From assembly GCA_907163375.1 (NCBI GenBank), contig CAJQUW010016874.1, positions 62,001-126,000 of the forward strand: a DNA stretch of 64,000 nucleotides, given 5' to 3'. The notes under the pieces were generated by a model. It was not told the DNA's origin. It ran no database searches and saw only the letters and a list, made by a program, of their open reading frames with translations. Numbering within the stretch: position 1 is the stretch's first letter; each line of letters begins with the position of its first letter. The stretch comes from Prostheceraeus crozeri (taxonomy: Eukaryota > Platyhelminthes > Polycladida > Euryleptidae). This document shows positions 23,250 to 34,619 of the stretch, piece after piece. A program made the translations under genes and the position numbers.

Positions 23250-23365
23250 CTGAAGAGAAAAAGGGAAAACAATGATTTTAAGTCCGTAAACGTTTGATAG
23301 CAAACGATTGATTCCTAGTTTATGAAACTCTAAAGCTTCTTAACAAACTTTGTCAGAGCACTCAC
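23250..23365 (-). other. Candidate 5' intron of the coiled-coil gene
   Basis: Donor ACG/GTGAGT at 23365 and acceptor TCTCTTCAG/AAAATG ending at 23250 give a 116-bp intron whose acceptor lies four bases before the ATG. Copy A keeps a similar CTTCAG before its ATG. Confidence 0.55.
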
Positions 23366-23414
23366 CGTTCGTCTTGCAACTTGAAACAGGAGTGAAGACT
23401 AGAGAGAAGACGCG

Positions 23415-23423
23415 TTATATATA
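23415..23423 (-). promoter_or_regulatory. TATA box of the coiled-coil gene, copy B
   Basis: TATATATAA on the minus strand, about 170 bp before the first ATG and about 50 bp before a canonical splice donor. Transcription would start near 23385-23392. Confidence 0.6.
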
Positions 23424-25229
23424 CCCAGTGAGCACAAAGCCATGATTCAGACCCTCCTTATTTGGTCATGCGTTTGACATGACAACAGCAGTTTTTACCA
23501 AATACGGGCATCGGCAGTAACCATGCTTTCAGTAACCAACTCCCGACACAAAGACTGGTTACCCTATGACGCGAAAAGTTTTGATGTCAATGCCTGCATT
23601 AACCCTCTAATTTTTACCAAGTTACAATGACAAACGATAGACGTTGTCAACCTTGAGCTACTGAGGCTAGACGAGATTTCACAAAGGCCTGATTTCACGG
23701 CCGTGATAGCAACCGTTTAGGCGTTAAGCTCTTGAATCCATTGACCATCATTTCTAGAATCCAACTCATATGTCAGTGAGGATAGACAAGTTAAGCTGAT
23801 AAATCCGTTACAGGCATTACTCAGAGGGGATCTTATCCCGACTCCAAGGCCTCGGCCCTCAAATCCAACCTCCTGCGGACAGAGCGTGCGTCATATCATT
23901 GTGTTGGTATTCGGACCCCGATTTTGACATGAAAACCGGTGGAGTTATTTACATCAGGAAACAAGTCTCGAGCCGAAGCTCGCCTCTGACAACTTTATAA
24001 ATGTCTTTATTGAAATCAGAAGGTTTGAAAACCTTACAAAACATCAAAAAATAGCAATTTTAAATTTTTCGGCATTTAGTACTACTTATGAAATTTTATA
24101 GGTAGTCTGTACATATAGGTCTGATCAATAACTGTCGAACTTTTTTGAATCAACTCAATCGGTGCACTAGAACCGAAGATACACCGTTTATAAGTATTGG
24201 ACCCACTTGATCAAAGTGATCACAAGCCATAGTCTGGCTAACCTATAAATCTGACACCTTAGCTGATATCAGCAATGAAATTTTCTAAGTCGGCTTCCTA
24301 AGGCAACCTGATTTTGGAATTTCCGATGTTATCATCAGAGCTCCGGAGAGACGACCTACCTCTGACAATCTCTCTCGTCTTAATGAAATTTCTCATTCGG
24401 TTCCCAGCTTATATAGTACTCGTATGTGGCGATCAGCTGATGACGTAATCTCAATCATCCAAAACTTTAAACACTTCTATCTCCGGTTCTAGAGTTCCGA
24501 TTGACTTCAAATTTTGACAGTCACGTTTTCTCACTCTCACAATTCATTTAAGATACTACTCAACCTTCTCCGATCACCAGAAGCCGAGTTGAAAAAACTT
24601 AAACTATCCAAGATCTTGGAAAATGCGTAAAAATTCGATTTTAAACAAGCTCTCATTTGGAAACGAAACCTTCCTCAGATCTGAAAAGGTAGGATCCTAG
24701 AGAACAAAGTGCAGTCTTTCCACTAAAAGAAACCCGACGTCTTTACTCATTTCCAATCGTCCGCTATTCATCATTAAACATCAAAAAATTAGAACCATGA
24801 AAAATTCGAAAATTTTATTTCACTCCCACGACCATCAAAGCTCATCTAGTCGGCTATAAAATGTCACGAGGATTCCAAATCTGATCTCTGAATTCTCATA
24901 CGATGCTTCGTTCAAAAGTTAGAGACATTTTCGTAAAATTCTAACTCTGTCGTTTTTTCGGCGATGATCAAAAATCAACATGACACTCTCACACCTAAAC
25001 GAAAGAGCGTAGAAAGAAGCCGTTTCGTCCAGTGAATTGGTCTCACTCTTAGCTTTTAAACGAGCTACAATCCCTACAAGCCAATTTGGAAGTTTGACAG
25101 GAGGGGGGGGGTCAGCACTTTTTCCTCCTCTCGGTCCGAGCAACCCCAACACATCCTTGGCAGACTTCCTTACAGAGAGGGGGGCGCTGCGCTGCACATT
25201 TTGCGCTTCGGTCTGCAATGGTAAGTAAT

Positions 25230-25727
25230 GAGTGTAAGACTGTTCCAGGACAGACGAAAAATCAGAAAAAATTAGGTCCCCTAAATTGACGATATTTTTA
25301 TAAAAATGGAGGTAATATTAATAATTATTAACGAAATTTATTCATTTAAGCGTTTCAAAAACGTCAATTTTTCAAAAATTTCGAATTTTAGATTGCCCCA
25401 AATCAGTTATTTTTGAGTTAAATCATCAATTTATGGACCAAAATCAGCAATTCTGTCTAGCAAATAGACGCAAAATAAATTTAAAAGAAAGTACCGGTAT
25501 AAATTATTTTCATACACAAAAAATATGGAATGTAATATATCGTCGTCATCGTGCAAAAATGGCGCAACTCAAAGAACCATGATTCGAGAAAATCACGAAA
25601 GACCGGTTTTCTCTGAAAAAATCTACATAATCAAGACAAATCAAATACCATTGTATAGAGGACAACATCACAACTTCGAATATATAACTTTCATTCCCAA
25701 TTAATGAAGTTGGGTTTAATGTTTAGA
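25230..25727. other. Gene-free AT-rich stretch
   Basis: Nothing recognisable is seen between coiled-coil copy B and the possible two-exon gene. Confidence 0.6.
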
Positions 25728-25835
25728 CTAAATTCGTAAATCATTGCGGCTTGCACTTTTCGAATCCTCGTCCAAATCAATGTCACTTCTTGCACTTTGA
25801 GCCTCATCATCAACGGAAGATGACGTAGGAGGAAT
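25728..25835 (-). CDS. Possible terminal exon 2 of the small gene
   Basis: After the acceptor TTTGAATTTGCAG, 35 codons are open (IPPTSSSVDDEAQSARSDID and onward) up to TAG at 25728. They are Ser/Asp-rich, like a disordered acidic tail. The intron would be 25836-26513 (678 bp). The phase fits the alternative frame of exon 1. Confidence 0.35.
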   Translation of the reverse strand: MPPTSSSVDDEAQSARSDIDLDEDSKSASRNDLRI

Positions 25836-26513
25836 CTGCAAATTCAAATAGGCCTACAAACGTATAGAAATATTTGCAGCAGTCCTACTTGACCGAGTCT
25901 ACAAATTATAATGTTATATAAACATTATTAGAATAGAACCAGTAGTCTATACAATGTATGAAACATGCTGTATGCATGCATTTTTATTGTGATTTAATCA
26001 TATTTATATGCCGTATTGTAGGCCTGCGACTCATTCATATGAAAGTGTATGATCACAATCAATCAAGAAATCAAAAATTAGCAAGGCATGCAGAGAGAGA
26101 GAGAGAAATTGCCCGTAGCCTCAATACTACGGCTCCTTAATTAATACATGTACAACTAAAAGTTTGCGTGATAGGCAAATGGGTAAGCAGACGTACAAAA
26201 TTGATGGAATGCGGATGAAATCTCATAAACATTTCAATATTAATAATTGTGCATCAGGTCCTCTGACTTTGCTGCCACCAGGCAAATGGACATATCGCGT
26301 TCATCCTTATTAATAACGAAAGACAGAAATTGTATAGAGTAGCAGATCGATAGTCAGCTTAAGCCACTTGCAATACTCGTGTTAGTTGAATGCGGATGCA
26401 CATGCAAAGTATACATGCTCGTAAGTACGGCGTATAGCATGTAGATGGAGCGCTAACTAGTATATCACAAGCTTGTGTAGTATATAGAGTAGACAGCATA
26501 AACGGTCACTTAC

Positions 26514-26769
26514 CTGCTTGGGCACATCATTGCTTTCTTATGTGAGATATTCTAAGGGGGCGTCTTGAGTATTTTCCATCTATATCCCATTGAATGCGTG
26601 CTTTCCTAGTATTCCAGTAATAAAATTCAACTGTACCACATATTTTCTGATACCCATCAGGAAGGTAGCTTGAGTAAGGAACTAAATCTTCAGGTCCGTC
26701 GAAGTATGTTTTTGTAACAGAAACCCTATCACCTTTCACCAGAATTTCTTTGCTGCGCTTCTCACTCAT
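26514..26769 (-). CDS. Possible exon 1 of a small gene with an SH3-like domain
   Basis: The preferred start is MSEKRSKEIL at 26769, in a CCACAATGA context; an upstream Met lies at 26790. The body reads LVKGDRVSVTKTYFDG ... ICGTVEFYYWNTRKARIQWD, the pattern of a small beta-barrel (SH3/Tudor-like) with GDRVSV and GTV strands. The exon ends at a perfect donor, CAAGCAG/GTAAGT. Read directly, a TGA occurs 13 bases before the donor. One base over, the frame reads NDVPKQ into the donor and joins exon 2 cleanly. So this copy carries a one-base frameshift, or exon 2 is untranslated. Function unknown. Confidence 0.4.
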
Positions 26770-27067
26770 TGTGGATAAGATTCGACGCATATGAGGACAC
26801 TCACGAACTCACGAATACTATGCTGTGATGCCAACATTGCCATGATCGACAGAAGCGAATCACGACAACTTTGGCAGCCAATGAAATTCCGCTTCTGTCC
26901 TTAGGGTAGAGGCGACTTTAGAATACAAAACAACCTCGCGGGATCGCTTGCGAGAGCCAGGTCAGATTCTGACATTGATATGAGTCACACAACAACGCTG
27001 ACTTTTTGTTTCCAACCTTCAAGCACGCGTGTGTCTTAATTTTGAGATGTGACGGAAATGTGAAATG

Positions 27068-28153
27068 TACCTACATGTAGGCCATTTTCCCATAGCGCCA
27101 CTCCTGTCCACAAGTGTATATATGTGAAGCAATGATTGATTCAGACCACCTGATAATGTCGAACTGTAAACTCATGTAAAGAATTTCGGAAGTATGTTTC
27201 TAGAAAACTTATATTTATGTGATGATTAAAGAAAAAAGAGTCTTGTAAGATAGAATATTTGTCTTTTTTGTTAAATTCATTATGCTTAATATAGTTTGAA
27301 GTGAGAAAGCAATTATTTTAATAACAGTAGTCGCATTATGTTCATATAAAAACAAATTTCCAAACAAATAAAAACAGAATTCGATATTCTTCTCAAGTAG
27401 CCCCATAATAAGAAAACTACCTACATGTAGGTACAATTCTTACTAACCTTTGACCCTTTGGAACTCAGATGAGAAATATAGGTACATGCAAATCCAGCTG
27501 TCCTAAATGCAAAGTTGTATCGCAGAATGATATGTTTTAGATAAAAGTCATCTCAGTGAGCCATCTTCAGAAAAAAATGCGAAACAAATTTAATTTTCGT
27601 ATGAAAAGAAGCAGGAAAAATATTCAAAGCTCGATTATAGCGAAGCATGAATTAGCTTTAGGTAAAGAAATTGCTTCATTATTTATTGGTATGTCATCGA
27701 TGTTCTTATATTGAAAAGCAAGCTGACGACGGCTAGTAAGAAATATATCTTGACTAGATACCAATACATAGAAAATTACCTACATGTATACGTAGGTACT
27801 TTTCTACCGGTCCTCAAATAAATGTCATGGATTCAGTATTCGCTAAATATTACAAATTTAGGTCAGGAATACAGCAAATTTCATCAGTACAGTAATAAAG
27901 TCACCTTTTTTCAATGCTCACTTTTTCACAAATGCACAAAACATCTAATTTTAGAATATTTTTCCTCGGAAAAATTCAAAGTGCTATTTTTGAAATAAGA
28001 TTACTCGGCAAATATTTATTCAATAACCAAGAAATTGTAACATACGCTTTTTGGGTGTATTCTCATTTTGGAACTTTCTTCATTTGCATAAAAAACTAAT
28101 AGTTTGAGAATGACAGCCTTTTGAAAAGAAGTTAGAAAAGTACCTACATGTAG
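27068..28153. repeat. Four ACCTACATGTAGGT palindromes at about 350-364 bp spacing
   Basis: The CTACATGTAG cores start at 27071, 27421, 27780 (variant with TATAC inserted) and 28144. Intervals are 350, 359 and 364 bp. The sequences between show only faint similarity, so this may be a very old tandem repeat of about 360 bp. No gene lies here. Confidence 0.6.
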
Positions 28154-28243
28154 GTCACTTCTTGGTCAAATTATCATTATGGGCCAAAATGTATAATTGA
28201 TCTATGTGATATCTATAAGTACAGAGTTAGAAATGCATGACTT

Positions 28244-28492
28244 GCGCCATTTTCATTTTTAGAACTGTGAATATCAAGGTACGCCAATTTCATTACAATT
28301 GAAAGAAACCAGATACGCCATTTTCATTGTGGGATAATTTTCTTAAGAAAAATACGCCAATTTCATTTTCTGATTTTCTCCCAAAAATCATCTCTTACAC
28401 TTATGAAAATGTGCTCATCAGATCCGCCATGTAAATAATGACCAGCAACTGTTAAAATCCCAAAATCGAAAATTTTCAGTTACGCCATTTTT
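28244..28492. repeat. Array of TACGCCAWTTTCAT motifs
   Basis: CGCC cores lie at 28245, 28282, 28316 and 28355, spaced 37, 34 and 39 bp, each followed by ATTTTCAT or AATTTCAT. Further weaker ones lie near 28423 and 28480. No gene. Confidence 0.55.
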
Positions 28493-28789
28493 GCATGACG
28501 ACGACGATATGTAATATGAAATATAAACGGAAGGATCATTATTCAAAACATCTCGAGATTTCATCATAAAACAGCCAATCACAGATAGAATAGTTCGCAT
28601 CGCTACATACTAATCACATACGAAAGTAAGTAAGATTTCGTATGAAAGACATACCAGATCTCTGTAAACATACTTAATCTCGTATTAAATCTTAGTTTCA
28701 AGTTGTATATGAATTTGGGATATGTTTGTATGTAATATTCGTATCCAGCAATTTGCAGTGTAAGGACATAAATATCCCACTATTATTAT

Positions 28790-31273
28790 TACTGTAGTCT
28801 CTCTGCAGGATTAATCACTGACATATCAGACTGTGCGTAATTTAGATCACATAAAATACGAGTTGTTGCTATGTTTTATATACGAGACCCGATGCAAATT
28901 CGTCCTTATTGGCATGCCTTTCGTTTGTAGAGCTTTATGTCACCTAGCAAGAAATTATATGTGCATTACATACTACTTTCAGATAACCTCTGTCAGTAGT
29001 ATCAGTCATACATTCTTGTGGATGGCGTGGTATTTGGAGTATTTGATCTAGACTCGATTTACTATGAAATTTATGCCGTATGTTATCGTTGCTACTTGCC
29101 TAATAATATTCACACGACTCTTAGTTACCTCAACTCCATGCAGTAAGTTAATAAACATCATTTCTACAAAATGATAACTTCCGACCAACCATGTTGACTT
29201 ATATATCTCAAATATAACTATATTTCCTTTCATCAATTATAATGTGTTTTTATTTCGGATTGATAAAATGTTTAATTTGAAAATTACATAATGTAGAAAC
29301 GTTGATGGTTGTATACTAATTGATTATTTATGAAATGTCTTAGACTTACGTGTATTAGAATCGAATTCAGTATTGTAGGTTTGGGTCTTAAATGTCATTA
29401 TCTTGCTACTTACAAAACAGTAGTAAGTGCCACGCAACCTTCAAGCGATCGTTATTGACAAAAGGCCCTACATCATGCGAAAAGCATACAAATAGATGCA
29501 AAAATGTACCAAAGAAATATTCTGGTATCGTTCCTCCCTGATGACTCCGTACATAGCGATCTTATTTTGGCTTCTTATGTTTCCTGATTTTCATCATTTA
29601 CATTTTTGTTTATCTTCTCGCCATGATTTATGCCGAGCTCCCATCTTTAGTCTATAAATATAAATTAAGATTGACTATAAGTTTTGATTTATTTCCCGTC
29701 CACGTGATCCTCTGTACTGGGGTAGTGATGTGTTTTAAGTATTAGCAATATATATTTATGCACTCTGGACTTTAAGTATCCTAATTTATCAACAATTTTC
29801 CACTAGGGTAGTTGTTTCAACTGTTTTCTTCCGCATCCTGCATTCTTCGAATTTTTAACCCTCCCGTGATTTAATTTAATTAACTGTCCTTCAAACATAC
29901 TACCAACAGGGTCTTAAGATGTTTTCATACGATTACTGATCGCAGCAGGTTGTTCATCAATGTTCTCTGCCATCATTTTCCAACAAATGATCAAAACATC
30001 AATTTCTTGGCAATTGTTGAATTCAAATTATAAATCACTATTTGTTGTAGACTATCTTTTCTATGACTCCAAAGTGTAGAACTTCAAGGCAGGGTTCAGC
30101 CAGAAGTTATTTCATGCATACCGGCTCAGATTCATACAACAATGATCACTGTCTATTCCCCTTCTATCGTGATGACGTCATCGAGTCAGAGAAAGCAACA
30201 CGCCTTCGAATCCAGTATCGTCTGTTTCTATTAGCAAAATAACAAAATGATGATAGTAAGTCCGCATGGAAAATACCATGGGGCGCAGACTACAATTATA
30301 CAGTGTAAACAAGAACAGTAATTTCCAGAAATCATAAGGTTAAGTCCAAGTAGATCAAAAACTCACTTTCTGCAATAACATTTCAAGTACAATAACATTT
30401 CGCTTAACATTATCAATATAATTTGCTGCACTGACCCCTTATTCATTAACTTTAAAGACAAATTGCTCGAGCTAAATGCTTGACAGAATTACTCTGCAAA
30501 TTGTGAATTGCAGTCTTACTGCAAATTGTGAGAAAAACGGCCTTAAAGTGAAATCTAAATTATACAGACCGTTTCATTGCACAAAAATGTTAATCCATTT
30601 TCAAATGTGATTTTAGTGTTAAAGTTTTGCTTCAATTTTAATAAACGATATATCATATGAAACCTTATATTCTACAGATTATATTGACACACACTTTGCT
30701 TTCTGAAGTGGTTAGTTGTGGTCAGTAGGCTATTCGAGAGAAAGTTAAGCGGTTTCTTTGATGCAGGATTTTAATATGAAGACGACAAAACTTCTTAATG
30801 AAAATTGACAGATAGTGTGAGCTATCATTCAGCTTCATTATGTTGTAAAGATTTTAAGATTCGTTGAATGTACAAAGTGATACGGTATCAATAAGTTTTA
30901 CCAAAAACTTGCTGCTAAAAGAACATCTGACACAATTTTTCAATGATGACGATGCTCAATTTCAATAAACTTTATAACTTTATGTAAGAGCTTATGTCCA
31001 GTACTTTAAATTGGCAGAGCATTTAGGTTGTGTCTTGGCAAGTCAGCAGACCTAAAAGTATGAATTTTTGGTCAATTCATTCCCGGTGCCTACAGACATA
31101 TTATGCGGAATGCAGAAAATTAAGATTATCACTATTGAATCCGACCTGATGAAAATTTGATTCATGCTGAGTTATGATGAGTACAACACAGATAGAGATT
31201 ATGAAAATGTATGTGATCTAAATTACGCACAGTCTGATATGTCAGTGATAAATCCTGCAGAGAGATTACAGTA
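28790..31273. repeat. Inverted repeat, 64-bp arms 2.36 kb apart
   Basis: The arms at 28790-28853 and 31210-31273 are inverted copies with few mismatches (core GACATATCAGACTGTGCGTA). No gene or transposase lies between, and no clear target duplication flanks them. It may be a non-autonomous DNA element or two inverted copies of a small repeat. Confidence 0.55.
30562..30848 (+). repeat. Dispersed repeat D, copy 1
   Basis: Same orientation and clearly similar to 63721-64000. Shared phrases are ATATCATATGAAACCTTAT, GATGCAGGATTT and ATGAAGACGACAAA. No coding content. Confidence 0.75.
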
Positions 31274-31562
31274 ACTCCATACAAATGAGTGAATGTACTG
31301 AAAACATCATGAATCATGATAATTGTGAGATATTTATGGCCTTAGGAACACAGAATCTAAACATCGAACACAGAAGCTTCTATCATTTACCCGTCAGTGG
31401 CATGGCGTATGGGCTACCTTAGATTACAAATAGATTTGTTCGGAAATTTCAAACTCCGGATTAGTATAAATATAGGCTACTCAGGAATTCAACAACAAGT
31501 AAAATTGAACTTTACCGGTTGGTTTTGCTTTTGACTCGCATACATCCGCGGCATTAAAGATG

Positions 31563-33028
31563 AAAATGCAGATTAGGAATCTGAAAAGTACAATGAAAAA
31601 CGATCAACGGAAAAATTTCATGATTATCGTTGGCGTCATCGAGAGACTTCTGTAACCGGCACAGAGTTCAAAGGTCCTGGGTTCAGCTTGCCTCCAGAAA
31701 ACTTCGATGAATTGACTCCACTGTATTACTTCAAACAGTTCTGGGATGATGAAAGCACTCTTCATCTTGCCCATCAGTCAAATTTGTACAGTGTACAAAG
31801 CACTGGTTCAAGTATTGCTACAACCAAAGATGAGATAGAACAACTTATCGGAATTCAAATGAAGATGGGCATAGTGAAGATGCCGAATATTGAGAACTAC
31901 TGGGAATCCGGAACTCGTTATGCGCCTGTAGCAGACGTAATGAGTTTGAAACGCTATAAAAAGCTTCGGCAGTTTTTACATGCAAACGACAATTCCTTGA
32001 GGGATTTAGCTGAAAACAAAGAAGACAAACTGTCCAAATTAAGACCTGTTCTGGAGTCATTGAAAGCTAATTTTCAAAAGATCGAACAAGAGGAATATAT
32101 GTCCATAGACGAACAAATAGGTCCCGCTAAAACAAAATTCAGCAGCATCCGCCAATATAATGCAAAAAAGCTTCACAAATGGGGTTTTAAGAATTTTGTC
32201 AGAGCCGGACAGAGTGGAATCGTGTACGATTTCTTTTTTTACACTGGTGTCAAAAGTTCTGGAAATGAAAAGTGCACCACCGAAAGCATTGTCTTCAAAC
32301 TGGTCGAAAAAGTTCCAAAAGGAATGAATTTCAAGCTTTTTTATGATAATTGGTTCTCATCATTGGATCTCGGACTGAAATTGAAAGAAATGGGAATTTT
32401 GATGACAGCGACAATTCGACCGAACCGTTTGGCCAACTGCAATCTTCGAACCGACAAAGAACTTCAGAAAGAAGGGAGAGGAAGTATTTCCCACCAAACG
32501 GATGCAAACTCCAGAACTGTCGTTTTGAAATGGTGCGACAACAAATGCGTTCATCTGACGTCAGCCTACATCGAAACTGAAGCATCTGAAACGGTCAAGA
32601 GATGGGACCGAGCAATGAAAAGCCACATCGACGTTCAGTTCCCAACCATAGTGAAAGAGTACAACAAAAAAAAATGGTTGACTGCTTTACCGGCGATTTC
32701 GCTCCCAAATGAATATTCCTCCAAAGAAGCAGCTACGAAGCAATTCGTGTGCAATTCGTCACGAAGATTGCTGATGCTCTTATTCTTGCCTCGAAGCCCA
32801 AACCTGCTGTTGGGAGACCTACGAAGAAAGGAAGACATTCGGCAATCCCTTTGCCTCCAGTTGACTCTCGATACGACGGGATGTATCACTGACCAGAAAT
32901 GAAGGAAAAAAAGAACAGATGCAAGCTGTGCAAGTTGGGCTACAGCCGTGTATACTGTGAAAAGTACAAAATGTGCCTATGTTTGACTTCAAGTAAGAAC
33001 TGTTTCAAAAGTTTCCACTCTGCTTGAC
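31563..33028 (+). pseudogene. piggyBac transposase 2, internally deleted
   Basis: No ATG opens the longest frame. Homology begins upstream of 31688 (YRWRHRETSVTGTEFKGPGF) after a stop near 31575. D141 in MSIDEQIGP and D220 in LFYDNWFSSLDL are present. After VKEYNK near 32670 the expected MGGVD block with the third Asp is missing, deleted together with several dozen codons. Beyond it, in another frame, are KIADALILASKPKPAVGRPT and the C-terminal finger RCKLCKLGYSRVYCEKYKMC. It cannot be catalytic. It belongs to a different piggyBac lineage from element 1. Confidence 0.85.
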
Positions 33029-33201
33029 TGAATCTCACGTCTTCCTTGTGCTAAAGACATGGCTCCTTTGTATATTGAATCGTACTGTATTCATGTATAA
33101 TTTAAGGTTCTGAAAGTCATAAATAAAAAAATTAGAAAGCTCAGAAAGATTTCTTGGCAGGGCTCAGTTCTCAGTTCTCAGAAATTAGCCTTAAACGGGC
33201 G

Positions 33202-33221
33202 TTGTTGCCAAATGGCAACAA
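33202..33221. repeat. Subterminal palindrome, piggyBac 2
   Basis: TTGTTGCC-AAAT-GGCAACAA: 8-bp perfect arms. It differs in sequence from the piggyBac 1 palindrome but has the same architecture. Confidence 0.7.
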
Positions 33222-33839
33222 ATTCTGAAAAGTAGTCATTTGAATCGATTCACTTGATTTCACCTGTTTTGTTACCTATAGACTAAAAACAACAAATTTT
33301 TTTAATGATTTTTTGATGATGTGCCCGATAAAGGGTTAAAATGATCGGAGAGCCCTACATTATCGAGAAAACTTTTGCGCAATGATCTGAATTCTTCGAA
33401 TCTGAAGGAGTCGTGGCGATCGGAGCATTTTGAAGGAATTCAGAGCAATCCGCAAGCGACGCAAAACTATTTTTCCTATCTCTGTAAGGTATTAAAAATT
33501 CCTTTTTGCCCTCTTATTAAGTTCCTGCATTCGCCATCTGTTTAAATCAGTTTGCACTTGTAACAGAGTGATGCGATTAAACAATCTAATTCTGTGGTCT
33601 TACCTGTGATGAAACTGAATTAATTGAGACTCCTGTTTAGTTCTATAAGATTGCTCCGAACCTTGTATTTATCTCATTAAAATAAGCGCTTGACTGAAGG
33701 CCTTATTACCAAGTCTGGTTCATCACTGCAGATGAATATCAATCACTTAATCAGGTCGCAATGGCATAATAGATTGGCTTTTACATCTAATAATTCAATG
33801 CCTCCGGCTTTCACGAGATCAAAATGATGGAGCTGAAGA

Positions 33840-34430
33840 CTGTGTGGTCAAAAAAGTTGCACACTTCCAAAGATGGTGAGATGATGAAACATTGCAATGA
33901 GAAATCGTCTTAGTGGGTTGATAATCAGACAAAAGTCTTCCCCCGACTATACATACGTGGGTTGAAACTGTGTAATAATCTCTTGACAACGAAACCTCGC
34001 AAGAAGCGCTGGCCTACTGCTCCTCCATCGACGTTATGTGGAGACATGGCTGCAATACACCAGAAAGTGCGTACCATATTATACAGAGATGTCCACGAAC
34101 CCATGGCCTGAGAATTGCCCGTCACAACAAAATAGTTGCTTACCTCTAAAAGCTGGCACATGAGCGAGGTTTAAGAAGTTTTCATGAGCCTCAGGTACCC
34201 TCCGGATCATCATTTGTTCAACCTGGTCTGACTGTTATTGCTCGAAGCACCGCGTATGTGATTGACGTCCAAGTTTGCGGGGACACAAATTCTTCCTTGG
34301 CTTTTTCTACCAAAGTGGAAAAGTACGGAAACCCACTTGTTCATGACAGCATCAACCGATTCTTGGGGCATTTTGAAAATGTTCAAAACTCATCCATGCG
34401 CCTTTTATTGTATGTTTTCGCGGCATTTTG
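33840..34430 (+). pseudogene. C-terminal fragment of an R2-like LINE (restriction-like endonuclease type)
   Basis: The reading order is KLHTSKDGEMMKHC, then LYIRGLKLCNNLLTTKPRKK, then a Cys-His knuckle region ending GCNTPESAYHIIQRC. RTHGLRIARHNKIVAYL and the endonuclease-like YVIDVQVCGD ... KVEKYGN follow. This is the layout after the RT of R2/NeSL-type LINEs. The reading frame shifts near 34040, and there are at least two in-frame stops. No RT domain is present upstream, as expected for a 5'-truncated LINE. Clade assignment is by motif order only. Confidence 0.65.
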
Positions 34431-34619
34431 TTTTTGCAATCTGTCAGTACTTTAAAGGTGCTATCTAAGTGGAACAAATATGACTTATCCGATTTGTCAT
34501 TAATAACAGGAAGTTTTAAGTGAATGGAGACACTGTCGTTGCTGCTTAGTTTCCTTTTCATTATGTGGATGTGTTTCTGTGCCAGGATAACAATGTATCG
34601 CAAGAGGGTGAGTTGCAAC

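Larger units (their letters stand above)
21785..25140 (-). repeat. Coiled-coil repeat family, copy B (fuller copy)
   Basis: Reverse-complement match to copy A at 4855-6955. In its own direction it has a leader of about 1.7 kb, a TATA box, a short intron, a coding part and a 3' end. The best-kept noncoding block (23790-24010) contains a GAGGCGAGCTTCGGCTCGAG hairpin also found in copy A. No terminal repeats or transposition enzyme are visible. It could be a non-autonomous element or a gene copied with a segmental duplication. Confidence 0.7.
31560..33335 (+). mobile_element. piggyBac element 2, right end visible
   Basis: The transposase remnant is followed by a right end, GCCCGATAAAGGG (33323-33335), and TTAA (33336-33339). 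A palindrome TTGTTGCC-AAAT-GGCAACAA lies at 33202-33221, about 115 bp inside the end, as in piggyBac 1. The left end is not clear. TTAACCCTCCCG at 29855 shares the first bases and could be it, which would make the element about 3.5 kb. Confidence 0.65.

Noticed and set aside
29855-29870. Left end of piggyBac 2 (TTAACCCTCCCG)
   Set aside because: Only the first few bases match the right end; kept as a possibility and not called.
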